From contig DXHV01000052.1 of the NCBI GenBank assembly GCA_019113165.1, forward strand, positions 1-53,842: a stretch of DNA of 53,842 nt, written 5' to 3'. Position 1 is the first letter of the stretch. Each line of letters opens with the position of its first letter. Positions 1 through 8,919 of the stretch are shown here, in pieces. This DNA comes from Candidatus Desulfovibrio intestinipullorum. GTDB taxonomy: Bacteria > Desulfobacterota > Desulfovibrionia > Desulfovibrionales > Desulfovibrionaceae. Under the pieces are notes generated by a model that was not told where the DNA came from, made no database searches, and saw only the letters and a program-made list of their open reading frames with translations. Made by a program: the position numbers and the translations under genes.

Positions 1-1922
1 AAAATCAAAATATTCCTTGGGAAGGTTTTGATAAAACTGATCTTTTTGGGGAATATAAGTATGAAGAGAACGACTGGCACTCTGGAACAAATTACGCTGA
101 GGCCTTCAAGGCAGCAAACTCATGGTTTGATGCCAACAAAAATGGAGACAATCTCCTTTATTTCCTGACCGATGGTTGCCCGAACAAGGGTTATGAAAAA
201 GAAGACGACAAAGGAGAGTATACCAACGGCTTCCACGCTGTACCTGATGCTCTTGAGGCATTCAAGGAGCTTCTTAATACCCATGATGATCTCAAGGTGC
301 ATGCCATTGGCATTGGTGGTGGAGAGGATGGTGAAAAATTAACACCTGAACAGATGGCAGGCCTTGCCATGTTCGACAATACGGGTAAGCCCAACCAGGA
401 GGATCTTGGTGAAAATGAGTTTGGCCCGACTGGTGTCATCTATGGCAACACCAAGGGGGATATTGCTTATCTCATCGAACCTATCCCAGCTGGTAATAAA
501 ATCACCGATCTTGATAAAGATGAAAAATATTTTGTCCATGTACAGGTTGGCAAGGAGACTGACACTGGCTACTTCCGTCTTGAATATGATGATGGAAAAC
601 AAGAATGGGGATTCATATATTATGAATCGTCAGAAAAACCAAACATATGGATATCAATTAATCAAAATGGAACTATAGATACAAATGGAGCTAACAAAAA
701 TATAAAATTTGTGAGTGACGAAAATTATTTTTATACTGCCGGTTCCAATCTCGATGATTGTCCTCATGGTGTCAGCCAGATTGTCTCCACAAAAGATGAG
801 CTGACTGCTGCCCTGGGAACCATTGCTACCAATACCGTATCTGATGACTTCATTGATGCCTCCCAGTCGGATACTCTGGTCAACATCATTTACGGTGATG
901 TCATGAATACTGATGGTATAAGGGAGGACGCACAACCAGGTTCGGGCTATCAGGTCTTCGAGAATAAACACTGGTCTGATGAACAGATCACTAGTTACGT
1001 CCACGACAACGCTGTTGCCCTTGGCAGTGAGACACTGCTGGCCAAAAACGAATCAGACAGTTACGACACCTACTACCGTGACGTCTATGGCGACATCTAC
1101 CAACTTAGCGATGATGGCACACCTACCAAGGTAGGCGGCTCAGATTCCATGAAGTTCATTTCCCGCGAAGGTGGCAATGACACCATCTTCGGCACGAAGA
1201 CTGGGGACAGCATCTTCGGCCAGGAAGGGAACGACATCCTCTTTGGCGATGGCAGTTCCGAGACCCTGAGAGATCTCAATGATCAATTGAACTTCGATGA
1301 GGACGCCTCTGCCACTGATATAGCCAGTGCTATCAACGCCTCTGAGAACAAGGATGACCTTATCTCCAAGATCAACAATGCTCTTGCGAACGAGGACAGT
1401 ACCGGCGACGACCAGCTCTACGGCGGCTCCGGCGATGACCTGCTCTTCGGCATGGGTGGTGACGACTACCTGGTCGGCGGTGAAGGAGAGGACATCCTCT
1501 TTGGTGGCGCCGGCAACGACATCGTGGTTTATGACAAAAATGATGTCATGGTCAGCGGCGGTTCCGGCATCGACTTCATGGTGACGACAGATGAAAATCT
1601 GACCATGGCAGAGCTCGAAAAAGGTGATGGATCGCCTGGTCTCGGCCCCATCGTCGAGGGCATCAATGTCCTCCTCAAGGGCGAGGACGCACTCAGCCTG
1701 ACCAATATGGATCAACTGGCCAGCAAGTACGGCATCACCGTGGAAGGCAACGAGATACATCTGGGTGAAGGCTGGACCAAGGACACTTCCACAGGCTCCG
1801 AAAACACCTATACCTTCCAGGGAGACAATGACACCCCGTCACTTACCATGGAGGTCAATCTGAGCTCTGACGATCAGCAGCTGCAAGTCACCATGCATAA
1901 TGTGGAAAACGGCAACGGCTAG
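1..1922 (+). CDS. C-terminal part of a giant vWA/RTX-repeat adhesin, type I secreted (5' truncated by window)
   Basis: The reading frame is already open at base 3 and runs to a TAG at 1920-1922, so only about 640 C-terminal residues are visible and the start lies outside. The first ~110 residues form the second half of a von Willebrand A domain: a YFLTDG strand at about 160-180 and a VHAIGIGGG strand at about 295-320. Two blocks of Ca-binding RTX nonapeptides follow, at about 1165-1256 (GGNDTIFG, GNDILFGDG) and 1405-1540 (GDDLLFGMG, GEDILFGGA, GNDIVVYD), then a ~120-residue tail typical of the secretion-signal end of LapA-like adhesins. Such proteins leave the cell through a type I (ABC-MFP-TolC) exporter and act in surface attachment. 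No exporter genes are seen here. Base composition is less GC-rich than the rest of the window, as is usual for repeat adhesins. The family call is firm; the ligand is unknown. Confidence 0.85.
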   Translation, partial: NQNIPWEGFDKTDLFGEYKYEENDWHSGTNYAEAFKAANSWFDANKNGDNLLYFLTDGCPNKGYEKEDDKGEYTNGFHAVPDALEAFKELLNTHDDLKVHAIGIGGGEDGEKLTPEQMAGLAMFDNTGKPNQEDLGENEFGPTGVIYGNTKGDIAYLIEPIPAGNKITDLDKDEKYFVHVQVGKETDTGYFRLEYDDGKQEWGFIYYESSEKPNIWISINQNGTIDTNGANKNIKFVSDENYFYTAGSNLDDCPHGVSQIVSTKDELTAALGTIATNTVSDDFIDASQSDTLVNIIYGDVMNTDGIREDAQPGSGYQVFENKHWSDEQITSYVHDNAVALGSETLLAKNESDSYDTYYRDVYGDIYQLSDDGTPTKVGGSDSMKFISREGGNDTIFGTKTGDSIFGQEGNDILFGDGSSETLRDLNDQLNFDEDASATDIASAINASENKDDLISKINNALANEDSTGDDQLYGGSGDDLLFGMGGDDYLVGGEGEDILFGGAGNDIVVYDKNDVMVSGGSGIDFMVTTDENLTMAELEKGDGSPGLGPIVEGINVLLKGEDALSLTNMDQLASKYGITVEGNEIHLGEGWTKDTSTGSENTYTFQGDNDTPSLTMEVNLSSDDQQLQVTMHNVENGNG

Positions 1923-1951
1923 TCCCTGACACGACCAGCCGCATAACCCAG

Positions 1952-1980
1952 GGGAGTGCCCCATACAGAGGGGCACTCCC
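1952..1980 (+). terminator. Hairpin terminator after the RTX adhesin
   Basis: A perfect 11-bp stem (GGGAGTGCCCC at 1952-1962, GGGGCACTCCC at 1970-1980) encloses a 7-nt loop. It starts 30 nt after the adhesin stop and is followed by TGTCTTCACTCTTTT. The T-tract is interrupted, so termination may be incomplete and allow read-through into the glycosyltransferase at 2008. Confidence 0.7.
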
Positions 1981-2007
1981 TGTCTTCACTCTTTTCCCGG
2001 AGCCTGT

Positions 2008-3213
2008 ATGCGCATCCTGTTCATCAACCACACCTTTCCAGGGCTTTTTTCCTCCCTTGTGGCCGCCTTTGGAGCAGAGAGCCGGCATGAAGTGCTCTTT
2101 GCGTCGAGCTACGGCAGACGCCAGGAAGTGACCCTGCCCGGTGTGCGCAAGATCCGCCTGGGTCCCCATGCCCTGCGGGCCAGGACGGCTGCCGAAGAAC
2201 TGGACAACATGATGGCAGCAGGCCGCCAGGCACTCCATTCCTTCGAGGTCCTGAGAGGATCCGGCTTTGTGCCGGACATGGTGCTCTCTTCCTCCAGGGG
2301 AGGCTATGCCCTGTTCTGGGAATCAGCTTTCCCCGACTCCTTCAGAGTCTGCTGGACCGAGAGTTGTACGAGCCTGCCGGATGCGGAGGCTGCCACGGAT
2401 CCCCTCTTTGCCAGGCAGCTTGTCCTCTGCCGCCAGGTCATGGACTGCGATCTTGCGGTGACCCTGTCTGCAGGACAGCCAGGATACCTGCAGGACAAAC
2501 TTAAGCACGCCGTGGAACTCCCCTATGCCGTCAACACAAGGCAGTTTGCCCCTGGCCATTTCGAGGCCCTGGAACAGGACGGTCTCGACCTGACCGCTCT
2601 CCCGGAACTCCTGGTTCTTGCCGTCAGCAGGACGCTGGCACAGAGTTCAACACTGCCCCTTCTTCTGGAACATCTGTGCACCCTGCGGCCCCGGTGCCAT
2701 GTGCTCCTCTTCTGCGACACCCTGGCAACGCAAGGGAGCATGCGCACCCTTTGTCCCACTCTTGCCGCAGGCAGGGCAGGGCGTCTTCATGTCTCGGGCA
2801 TGCTCTCCTTGAACAAATACAAGACCCTTTTGTCCCAGGCTGCTGCCTGGGTCTATCCACCTGACTCCAGGGTACAGGCCGTCTCCCTGCTCGAAGCAAT
2901 GAGCTGCGGCGCAGCCCTCATTCTCTCAAAAGGCAGCTTTGCTTCGTCTCTCCTGCAGGATAGGGACAATGTCCTCTTCCTGGAAGAGAGGGAACCTAGG
3001 GAATTTGCTGAAAGTCTTGATGCCCTCCTCAATCAAAAGGAGCTCCTGCAGAAAGTCCGTCTCAGGGCCAGGGCAACGGTGGTGGAGCATTGTGCCCAGG
3101 ACCGCGTGCTGCCCCTGCAGACGCACTTTCTGGAGCAGATGTACCAGATCTGGAAGGAACAGGGCTCTTCAGGGATCACAGCCCATCTGGAAGGACTGCA
3201 GTCCCTGGTCTGA
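2008..3213 (+). CDS. Glycosyltransferase, GT4/GT-B type
   Basis: This 401-residue protein opens with MRILFINHTFPG, the N-terminal Rossmann strand and loop of GT-B glycosyltransferases. Its C-terminal half has the SLLEAMSCGAALI segment that corresponds to the nucleotide-sugar-binding E-x7-E region of group 1 enzymes, followed by the usual DNVLFLEE...EFAESLDALL helix region. It probably moves a sugar from a nucleotide donor to an acceptor in the cytoplasm. The position 85 bp behind a giant adhesin suggests adhesin or surface-polymer glycosylation, but that is inference from context only. Start ATG 2008 is preceded by a weak CGGAG. Donor and acceptor cannot be read from the sequence. Confidence 0.8.
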   Translation: MRILFINHTFPGLFSSLVAAFGAESRHEVLFASSYGRRQEVTLPGVRKIRLGPHALRARTAAEELDNMMAAGRQALHSFEVLRGSGFVPDMVLSSSRGGYALFWESAFPDSFRVCWTESCTSLPDAEAATDPLFARQLVLCRQVMDCDLAVTLSAGQPGYLQDKLKHAVELPYAVNTRQFAPGHFEALEQDGLDLTALPELLVLAVSRTLAQSSTLPLLLEHLCTLRPRCHVLLFCDTLATQGSMRTLCPTLAAGRAGRLHVSGMLSLNKYKTLLSQAAAWVYPPDSRVQAVSLLEAMSCGAALILSKGSFASSLLQDRDNVLFLEEREPREFAESLDALLNQKELLQKVRLRARATVVEHCAQDRVLPLQTHFLEQMYQIWKEQGSSGITAHLEGLQSLV

Positions 3214-3934
3214 TCGGGCGCACAAGGGAAGGGGGAACCCTCCGACCCAGGCGTTCGGGATGTGCCCCCGACTCCAGACTGGACGACTGTCTGCAAGTTC
3301 CAACCAGGATTGCAAAGTGTCTGGTATCATCAAGACAGCCTCAAGACTTCCCCAGTTCCGGACAGACGATCTCGCCAGTGAGGGAGAATCTGGGCAGTCC
3401 ACTCCAGGGACCTGTACAAGGACCTTCTTGCCCCTTCTCTTTTCCCCAGGCTTCCGGTCACAGGGACCTCTTTCAGATTCCTGCACAAGATACGCACGTC
3501 GCAAGCAGATCCCCCCAAAGTGACTCTCTGCCTGCCAAAACCTCCTGCACAGTCCCAGGCATCCAGACAAGGGACACATCCTGCCAGCACCAGAGCACAA
3601 TACACAACCAGGGATACGGGCAGACACGACGCGGGACGTCTGCCGTACAACAGACCAGCGCACAGCTCCGGTGGCGACTTTGCATCGTGAACAAGGCGAT
3701 CCGCCCTTTCCCCTGAGAGAAAAGGGGCAGGGGAGAAGCCACAAGGAAAGACGCCGTCTCCACCCCAAAGGATCTCAACAACTGTCTGCGACACTGTTGT
3801 CTGGCATCGTGTCCTTCAGTCCCGGAACCCGCTTCGATGGAAACCAGCGTTCCTGCGGTCCTGCAGTCTCTGCTGCACTCCGTGAGGCCGATGCCATGCC
3901 GTGTGGCGAGAAGCTTGCTGCTGGTCCTTGCAAC

Positions 3935-3957
3935 GGGACGCACCACCGGTGCGTCCC
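3935..3957. other. Perfect 10-bp hairpin with 3-nt loop
   Basis: GGGACGCACC (3935-3944) and GGTGCGTCCC (3948-3957) pair fully around ACC. There is no T-tract on either side, so a terminator call is weak. It could be a structured part of an unannotated transcript or a protein-binding dyad. Confidence 0.5.
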
Positions 3958-4356
3958 TTCCCTCAAACCTGCACCTTGCCTGACGCCCCTGCCGGTGCTG
4001 CCAGTCTGTATCCAAAGTCTGTTCTCCAGGAGCCCATACTCCCTGGCAACTCCTCAGGGGCCCAGGGTACTGGCCCCTATGGTCCCCTTTTCCCGGTTGT
4101 CTCGCCCTGTCCCGCCCTTTCCCGGGTGTCCCGATTGATCCGGCTATCCAGATTGTGCAGTTGTCCGGTTGTGTCCGTGCCGGGGGCATGCCCGGCTCTC
4201 CGCCCCCGGGCACAAGGCCGTCCGGACAGACGGACGAAAACAGACCTCTTGCGACAAACCTGGCCATGGCAGGGACAAGGCCCTTCGAGAAGCCCAGGAA
4301 GGCTCCTTTCGGGAAACCCTCTTCCGGGAAGATTCCTTCCGGCCCGGGGTCCTGCG

Positions 4357-4405
4357 GAGCACAGGGCCCCGGGCACGAGCCCCTGTGCTCTCTGTCCCAT
4401 GACAG
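4357..4405 (+). other. Tandem stem-loops upstream of feoA
   Basis: A perfect 10-bp stem (GAGCACAGGG 4357-4366, CCCTGTGCTC 4381-4390) has a 14-nt loop. It is followed at once by a small stem CTGTC/GACAG around CCAT. The pair ends about 140 bp before the feoA start. It may be a terminator of an upstream transcript or part of the feo leader. No T-run follows. Confidence 0.45.
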
Positions 4406-4539
4406 GGGGCTCAAGTTAAGGCCAAAAACGCTGTATTTCCCTGAGCAGAGCCGATTGGAACATATTGTCTTTCGCTTTCTTGCGTCGTACAAGCAGGACT
4501 CCAGTTTGTCTGATTCCATCTCCGATTCACGAGGTATCT

Positions 4540-4773
4540 ATGCTTTTGCAGGACGCACAAAAAGGAAAGACCTATGTGGTGGAGTCGTTTCACCTGCCCC
4601 AGGTGCTTGAGCGCCGGCTCGAGGCCCTGGGCATGACGCGACAAAGCCCTGTGTCTGTGATCAACAGAAAAGGGAAGGGCATTCTCATTGTGAAAATTCG
4701 CGGGGCCCGCTTTGCCCTGGGCGAGAACATCACGGCCAGTATTGCCGTGCAGGATGCGGAGGCCCGGGCATGA
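4540..4773 (+). CDS. feoA: Ferrous iron transport protein A
   Basis: A 77-residue SH3-like FeoA protein, the small cytoplasmic partner of the FeoB Fe(II) transporter. The frame is open further upstream, but ATG 4540 is preferred because a GAGG lies 5 nt before it and the FeoA fold begins right after (KGKTYVV...LERRLEALGM, then the VSVINRKGKGILIVKIRG strands and the ALGENITASI end). The stop overlaps the feoB start by four bases (ATGA), so the two are translationally coupled. Length is normal for the family (about 75-85 residues). I see no good Fur-like palindrome in the ~140 bp before it. Confidence 0.93.
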   Translation: MLLQDAQKGKTYVVESFHLPQVLERRLEALGMTRQSPVSVINRKGKGILIVKIRGARFALGENITASIAVQDAEARA

Positions 4774-6863
4774 CCATACCGACCACTATGACCAGTGCGG
4801 CCAGTACGGCCAGTCTGGCAGAACATGAAATGACCATCGGCTTCATCGGCAATCCCAACTGCGGCAAGACCACGCTCTTCAATGCCTATACCGGCGCCCG
4901 TCTCAAGGTGGCCAACTGGCCCGGCGTCACCGTGGAGAAGGTGGAAGGGGTCATGAAGGAGCACGGCCACGTCTTTCATCTGGTGGACCTGCCCGGGACC
5001 TACAGCCTGACCTCCTATACCATGGAGGAGATCGTTGCCCGCCAGTACATTTTGAGCGGCGACGTGGACGTCATCATCAACGTGGTGGATGCCTCGGCCC
5101 TGGAGCGCAGCCTCTATCTCACCCTGCAGCTTCTGGAACTGGGCCGGCCCGTGGTCCTGGCCCTCAACATGATGGACATCGTGGTCAAGCGCGGCATGGA
5201 AATCGATTTGCACAGACTGCCGGAGATGCTGGGCATCCCCGTCATTCCCATTTCCGCCCGCAAGCGCCGGGGCCTTGATGTCCTGCTCCATGCCGCAGCC
5301 CATCACAAGGATCACTTCCACCCCGATCGCCTCATTCACAACCACAAGGCAACCTCCGGCCATCAGCACAACCACCATGCCGAATTTGCCATGGTCTATT
5401 CGGATGCCATAGAGGACAAGCTCGATCAGATCATGGCCGAGCTGAAGGTGCGCTACCCGGACCTTGCCAACTACCGCTGGCATGCCCTCAAGCTTCTGGA
5501 GGGCGACCGGGAAATCAGCGAAAAGTATCCGGTGGATCTGCCAGAAGTGCTGGACCGCAGCTACGAGACCGAGATCATCAACGAAAAGTATGCCTTCATC
5601 GAAGAAGTCGTGAACGAGGTCCTGCTCTACAAGGAGCGCCAGGACGTCTTCACCGAGCGCACGGACCGCGTGCTTGTCAGCAAGACCTGGGGCATTCCGG
5701 TCTTTCTCGGCATCATGGCCGTCATCTTCTTTCTCACCTTCACCATTGGCGACTGGATCAAGGGCTACTTCGAGGCAGGCCTCGACTGGTTCTCCGGGGT
5801 GGTGGAGGCAGGCCTTGCCTCCATGCAGGCAGGCGATCTTGTCTCCTCCCTCATTGTGGACGGCGTCATCAGCGGTGTGGGCACCATTCTCACCTTTTTG
5901 CCCAACATTCTCATCCTCTTCCTCTGCCTGGCCCTGCTTGAGGACAGCGGCTACATGGCCAGAGTGGCCTATGTCATGGAAGGCATCATGAGCCGGCTCG
6001 GCCTCTCGGGCCGGGCCTTCATTCCCATGCTGCTCGGCTTCGGCTGCACGGTGCCGGCCATCATGGCCTCACGGGTGCTGGAAAACCGCAGGGACCGCTT
6101 CAAGATCATGCTGGTCACGCCCTTCATGAGCTGCAATGCCCGCCTGACCATCTACATTCTCTTTGCGGAGATGTTCTTTGCGGACAAGGCCATGTACGTG
6201 GCCTATTCCATGTACCTCATAGGCATTGTGGTGGCCATTGGCGTGGCAGCCCTCATCCACCTTGTGGATCGCAGGCATGATGTCAACTATCTGCTCATCG
6301 AGCTTCCGGACTACAAGCTGCCCGACGGCCGCACCGTGGCCATCTACGTGTGGGAAAAGGTGAAGGATTACCTGGAAAAGGCCGGTACCACCATCTTCCT
6401 GGCCACCCTCATCATCTGGTTCCTCCTCAACTTTGGGCCTCAAGGCTATTCCTCGAACATGGACGCAAGCTTTGGCGCCCTGTTCGGCCAGTGGCTTGTG
6501 CCCGTGCTCGCCCCTGTGGGCCTTGGCTTCTGGCAGATAGGCGTGGCCCTCATTGCCGGCATTTCCGCCAAGGAAGTGGTGGTTTCAAGCTGCGCCATCC
6601 TCTTTGGGGTGGTCAACGCAAGCTCCCCTGACGGCATGCAGGCCTTTGCCCAGGCCCTTGCAGCCATCGGCTTTGGCCCCCTCAATGCCTTCTGCCTCAT
6701 GGTCTTCTGCCTGCTCTACATTCCCTGTGCCGCAGCGCTCATGACCATACGCAAGGAAGCGGACAGCTGGGCCTGGATGGGCTTTACGGCCTTCTTCCAG
6801 CTGGCCGTGGCCTGGCTTGTCACCCTTGGCGTGTACCGCATTGGGCTTGCCCTGTTCGCCTAG
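4770..6863 (+). CDS. feoB: Ferrous iron transporter B (G-protein-linked inner-membrane permease)
   Basis: A 697-residue FeoB, importing Fe(II) across the inner membrane. The N-terminal GTPase shows G1 GNPNCGKT (residues 27-34), G3 DLPG (73-76), G4 NMMD (133-136) and a G5-like SAR (162-164). The membrane part has the two Gate repeats with the conserved GFGCTVPAIMASR segment and the AGISAKEVVVSS segment. Between the G-domain and the membrane part is an unusual His-rich stretch, residues 174-203, with 11 histidines in 30 positions, which may bind metal. It overlaps feoA by four bases. The start follows from that overlap; ATGs at codons 7 and 21 are possible but lack better ribosome-binding sites. 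Confidence 0.95.
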   Translation: MTIPTTMTSAASTASLAEHEMTIGFIGNPNCGKTTLFNAYTGARLKVANWPGVTVEKVEGVMKEHGHVFHLVDLPGTYSLTSYTMEEIVARQYILSGDVDVIINVVDASALERSLYLTLQLLELGRPVVLALNMMDIVVKRGMEIDLHRLPEMLGIPVIPISARKRRGLDVLLHAAAHHKDHFHPDRLIHNHKATSGHQHNHHAEFAMVYSDAIEDKLDQIMAELKVRYPDLANYRWHALKLLEGDREISEKYPVDLPEVLDRSYETEIINEKYAFIEEVVNEVLLYKERQDVFTERTDRVLVSKTWGIPVFLGIMAVIFFLTFTIGDWIKGYFEAGLDWFSGVVEAGLASMQAGDLVSSLIVDGVISGVGTILTFLPNILILFLCLALLEDSGYMARVAYVMEGIMSRLGLSGRAFIPMLLGFGCTVPAIMASRVLENRRDRFKIMLVTPFMSCNARLTIYILFAEMFFADKAMYVAYSMYLIGIVVAIGVAALIHLVDRRHDVNYLLIELPDYKLPDGRTVAIYVWEKVKDYLEKAGTTIFLATLIIWFLLNFGPQGYSSNMDASFGALFGQWLVPVLAPVGLGFWQIGVALIAGISAKEVVVSSCAILFGVVNASSPDGMQAFAQALAAIGFGPLNAFCLMVFCLLYIPCAAALMTIRKEADSWAWMGFTAFFQLAVAWLVTLGVYRIGLALFA

Positions 6864-7283
6864 GCTCGGGAGGACAGCAAGCGTCGGGACACAGTGTCCT
6901 GTCCTGGCGATCGCTGCGACGCACCATCCGGGCAGGAGCGCGCAGTGTGCGTCGCAGCAAGGCAGGAGAATGCTGCGGCTGTTCTTCCAGCAAGTCTTCC
7001 TGCTGTCAGTCTTCCAGCCAATGGTCGGGCCTGTCCGTCGTGCTCCATACACAAGGAGCGGCTGCCCCTCCTGCGGGCAGCCCAATGATCCCAAAGAGCG
7101 GGCTCGGGTACGTCTTGCGGACAGGCCCTGCCTGCGGACCGCACTGGTCTGCCCTGGCGGCTGCCGCCAGGAAGGCCGGGCGGCTCAGGCCGCAGAGATG
7201 GGCCCTGCAGGGCAAATCTTCGTGCAATGTCTTGCCTTTTTCGTGCAAATCCATACAGAGAGAGAACACAAGGGGGTGATGCC
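6864..7283. other. Intergenic region after feoB with two inverted repeats
   Basis: This 420-bp stretch has no convincing gene. It holds a 12-bp perfect inverted repeat (GCTGCGACGCAC 6913-6924 and GTGCGTCGCAGC 6947-6958, 22-nt loop), which may end the feo transcript although no T-tract follows. A second, tight hairpin lies at 7153-7171 (CCTGGCGG, loop CTG, CCGCCAGG). Confidence 0.5.
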
Positions 7284-7562
7284 ATGACCGGGAAGACCAC
7301 AAATCTCAGTCTCCGCATGGACGCCGATTTGAAAGCGCAGGCCGACGCTCTTTTCAATGAGCTGGGCATGAGCCTGACGACGGCGATCAACATTTTTGTG
7401 CGCCAGTCGCTTCGCCAGGGTGGCATCCCCTTCGAGGTGAAGCTGGACAAGCCCGGCAAGGAAACCGTTGCCGCCATGCTGGAAGCGCAAAGGATTGCCA
7501 GGGACCCGGCCGTCAAGGGGTATCATGACCTCGACGAGATGTTTGCCGAACTGAAAAAATGA
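7284..7562 (+). CDS. RelB/DinJ-family antitoxin-like protein without a partner
   Basis: A 92-residue protein with an N-terminal ribbon-helix-helix (TTNLSLRMDADLKAQADALF, then LGMSLTTAINIFVRQSL) and the GGIPFEV segment typical of RelB/DinJ antitoxins, followed by an acidic C-terminal tail that would normally wrap a YafQ/RelE toxin. ATG 7284 is chosen because AGGGGGTGA lies just upstream; the longer frame from 7227 lacks a ribosome-binding site. No toxin frame follows: the 280 bp to the next gene encode nothing like RelE/YafQ, and feoB lies upstream. It may be a solitary DNA-binding regulator or the remnant of a toxin-antitoxin pair. Confidence 0.8.
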   Translation: MTGKTTNLSLRMDADLKAQADALFNELGMSLTTAINIFVRQSLRQGGIPFEVKLDKPGKETVAAMLEAQRIARDPAVKGYHDLDEMFAELKK

Positions 7563-7589
7563 GGGAACACCGTCATCCAGGGAGAAGAG

Positions 7590-7642
7590 CCGGGAAAGCC
7601 CGGTGGCATGGCCGAGAGGAAGGGAAAGACGTTTCTTTCCCT
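7590..7642 (+). other. Two small hairpins after the antitoxin gene
   Basis: CCGGG/CCCGG (7590-7603, 4-nt loop) and AGGGAAAG/CTTTCCCT (7621-7642, loop ACGTTT) lie 28 and 59 nt after the stop. Neither has a downstream T-tract. They are possible mRNA-stabilising or weak termination structures. Confidence 0.35.
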
Positions 7643-7843
7643 GAACACTCTGCCTGAATGCTCTGCCTGAACACTCCGGCTGTTCCGCTCCGGTCCTGGC
7701 CCGCTGCCCGGGCCAGAGGTCTTTTTTCCCGGGGGACAGTCTCCCGCTTTTGCGCACTTGCGCACAGTCCCGCCCTGTCTTCTTCCGACTTTCTGCCGGC
7801 CCCGACATTCCGGCCAGTCTTTTATCCTGTTCGGAGGTTTTGC

Positions 7844-8209
7844 ATGAATGCCACCGACCTTGTCCTGATCCTTCTTCTTGTCGCCTGCGCCGTCCTGGCC
7901 TTCAGGCGCATTGTGCGTCGCAAGGGCACAGGCTGCTGCAGCGGCAGTGCGGGCACGGGAGGGTGTTCCGGCAGCTGTACCTGCGGCAGCAGCAGCAGCG
8001 GCTGCGCCGGATCGTGTTCTGCAGGCCTGACCGCACCCCTGGTCCGGCAGTCCGGCGATGCAGACGCTTCGGATGCTTCGGAGACATCGGCTACGACTGG
8101 TACGACTGACTCGGCTGGCACATCGGGCTCATCGGGCACAGCAGATGCCTCGGGCTCGTCGGCTTCCTCCGGGGTATCTGCTTCGTCCGGCGGTTCCGAC
8201 TCCTTCTGA
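7844..8209 (+). CDS. FeoB-associated Cys-rich membrane protein with extended Ser/Asp-rich tail
   Basis: A 121-residue protein. Residues about 5-21 form one transmembrane helix (LVLILLLVACAVLAF), followed by the basic RRIVRRK turn and a Cys-rich segment with CC, CSGSC, TCG and CAGSC motifs, as in the small FeoB-associated Cys-rich proteins that follow feoB in many anaerobes and are thought to help Fe(II) transport as a FeoC substitute. From about residue 60 it continues as a low-complexity Ser/Thr/Gly/Asp/Ala tail not usual for this ~60-residue family. GGAGG lies 6 nt before ATG 7844. It is separated from feoB by about 1 kb and the antitoxin gene, which is unusual. Confidence 0.75.
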   Translation: MNATDLVLILLLVACAVLAFRRIVRRKGTGCCSGSAGTGGCSGSCTCGSSSSGCAGSCSAGLTAPLVRQSGDADASDASETSATTGTTDSAGTSGSSGTADASGSSASSGVSASSGGSDSF

Positions 8210-8919
8210 ACGCAGGGCAGGCAGCCGCAAAGCCGGACGCTGCCAGCCTCGCGCTGTGCCAGAGCGCCTCTTTTTCGTCCTGCCTGTTTTCCCGGCCGTC
8301 CTTTCCTGTATACGACCATGAGGTGCGAGCCGTTGCGACCGACAGGGAAGCCTGTGCAGCGCTGGCACGGCCCGGGGCAGAGGCAGTAGCCGGAACGGAC
8401 TCCGGCCTCTGGAAGCGGTTTTCTGTTCACCCCTGGCGCAGGAGACGACGCCCCCCGGACCAGCCGCAGCGTGCCTGTGGGAAAGCCGGACGTTCAGGAA
8501 ACGTTCAGGGAACAGGGAGACCGCGCACAGGGATCCTGCCTGGATGCCTGGCCCCCTGTCAGCGCCGATCCGGCACCCCCGGATCCGGCCGGACTTTCCA
8601 GCTGCATGATCCTGTTGCATGATCCAGCCGGACAATCCAAACGCTGCACAATCCAGACGCTGCACAATCCAGTTCCAGTTGCATGAAGCGCCCTGTCTCT
8701 TCCACTCCCTGCCTGTGGAAGAGAAGGGCGCCTTTCTGTCTGCTGTCGTCTGTCCTCTCTTGCAGTCCCTGCCATTCCCTGACAGTCCCTGCCGATGTAC
8801 AGGGACAGGCAGACCCCCTGTTCCGGGGCCCGTTCCCTGGTCCGCGATCCCAAAACACGCCTGTCCTTTGCCAGGCAAACGGTCCCGGGGTCCGCGGCAG
8901 AGGACAGGCAGACCAGGTG
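8210..8919. other. Convergent intergenic region between the feo region and tonB
   Basis: About 700 bp between two convergently transcribed units. Open frames here are shadows with Cys/Arg/Gln-rich translations and no domain. It contains a short tandem repeat (separate entry) and repeats of a GGACAGGCAGACC word around 8800 and 8900. No clear bidirectional terminator was found. Confidence 0.5.
8600..8690. repeat. Short tandem/dispersed repeat array
   Basis: ACGCTGCACAATCCAG occurs twice head to tail, perfectly (8641-8656 and 8657-8672). It is flanked upstream by two copies of TGCATGATCC and by GACAATCC. The whole is a degenerate 16-17-bp minisatellite in non-coding DNA. Confidence 0.7.

Larger units (their letters stand above)
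3214..4539. other. Long intergenic region without a convincing gene
   Basis: About 1.3 kb separates the glycosyltransferase from feoA. Open frames occur on both strands (for example 3473-4519 on the minus strand) but their translations are low-complexity, rich in Arg, Pro, Gly and Cys, with no recognisable domain. The stretch is rich in CCTGTCC/TGTCCGG-like words and holds at least two strong hairpins, listed separately. I found no tRNA, no clear Fur-like palindrome and no mobile-element end. A small RNA or a long feo leader is possible but not shown. Confidence 0.6.

Noticed and set aside
3473-4519. Minus-strand 348-codon frame in the long intergenic region
   Set aside because: No domain, biased composition, no ribosome-binding site; typical chance frame in GC-rich DNA.
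4465-4539. Longer feoA start
   Set aside because: The added 25 residues do not fit FeoA, and the GAGG ribosome-binding site precedes ATG 4540.
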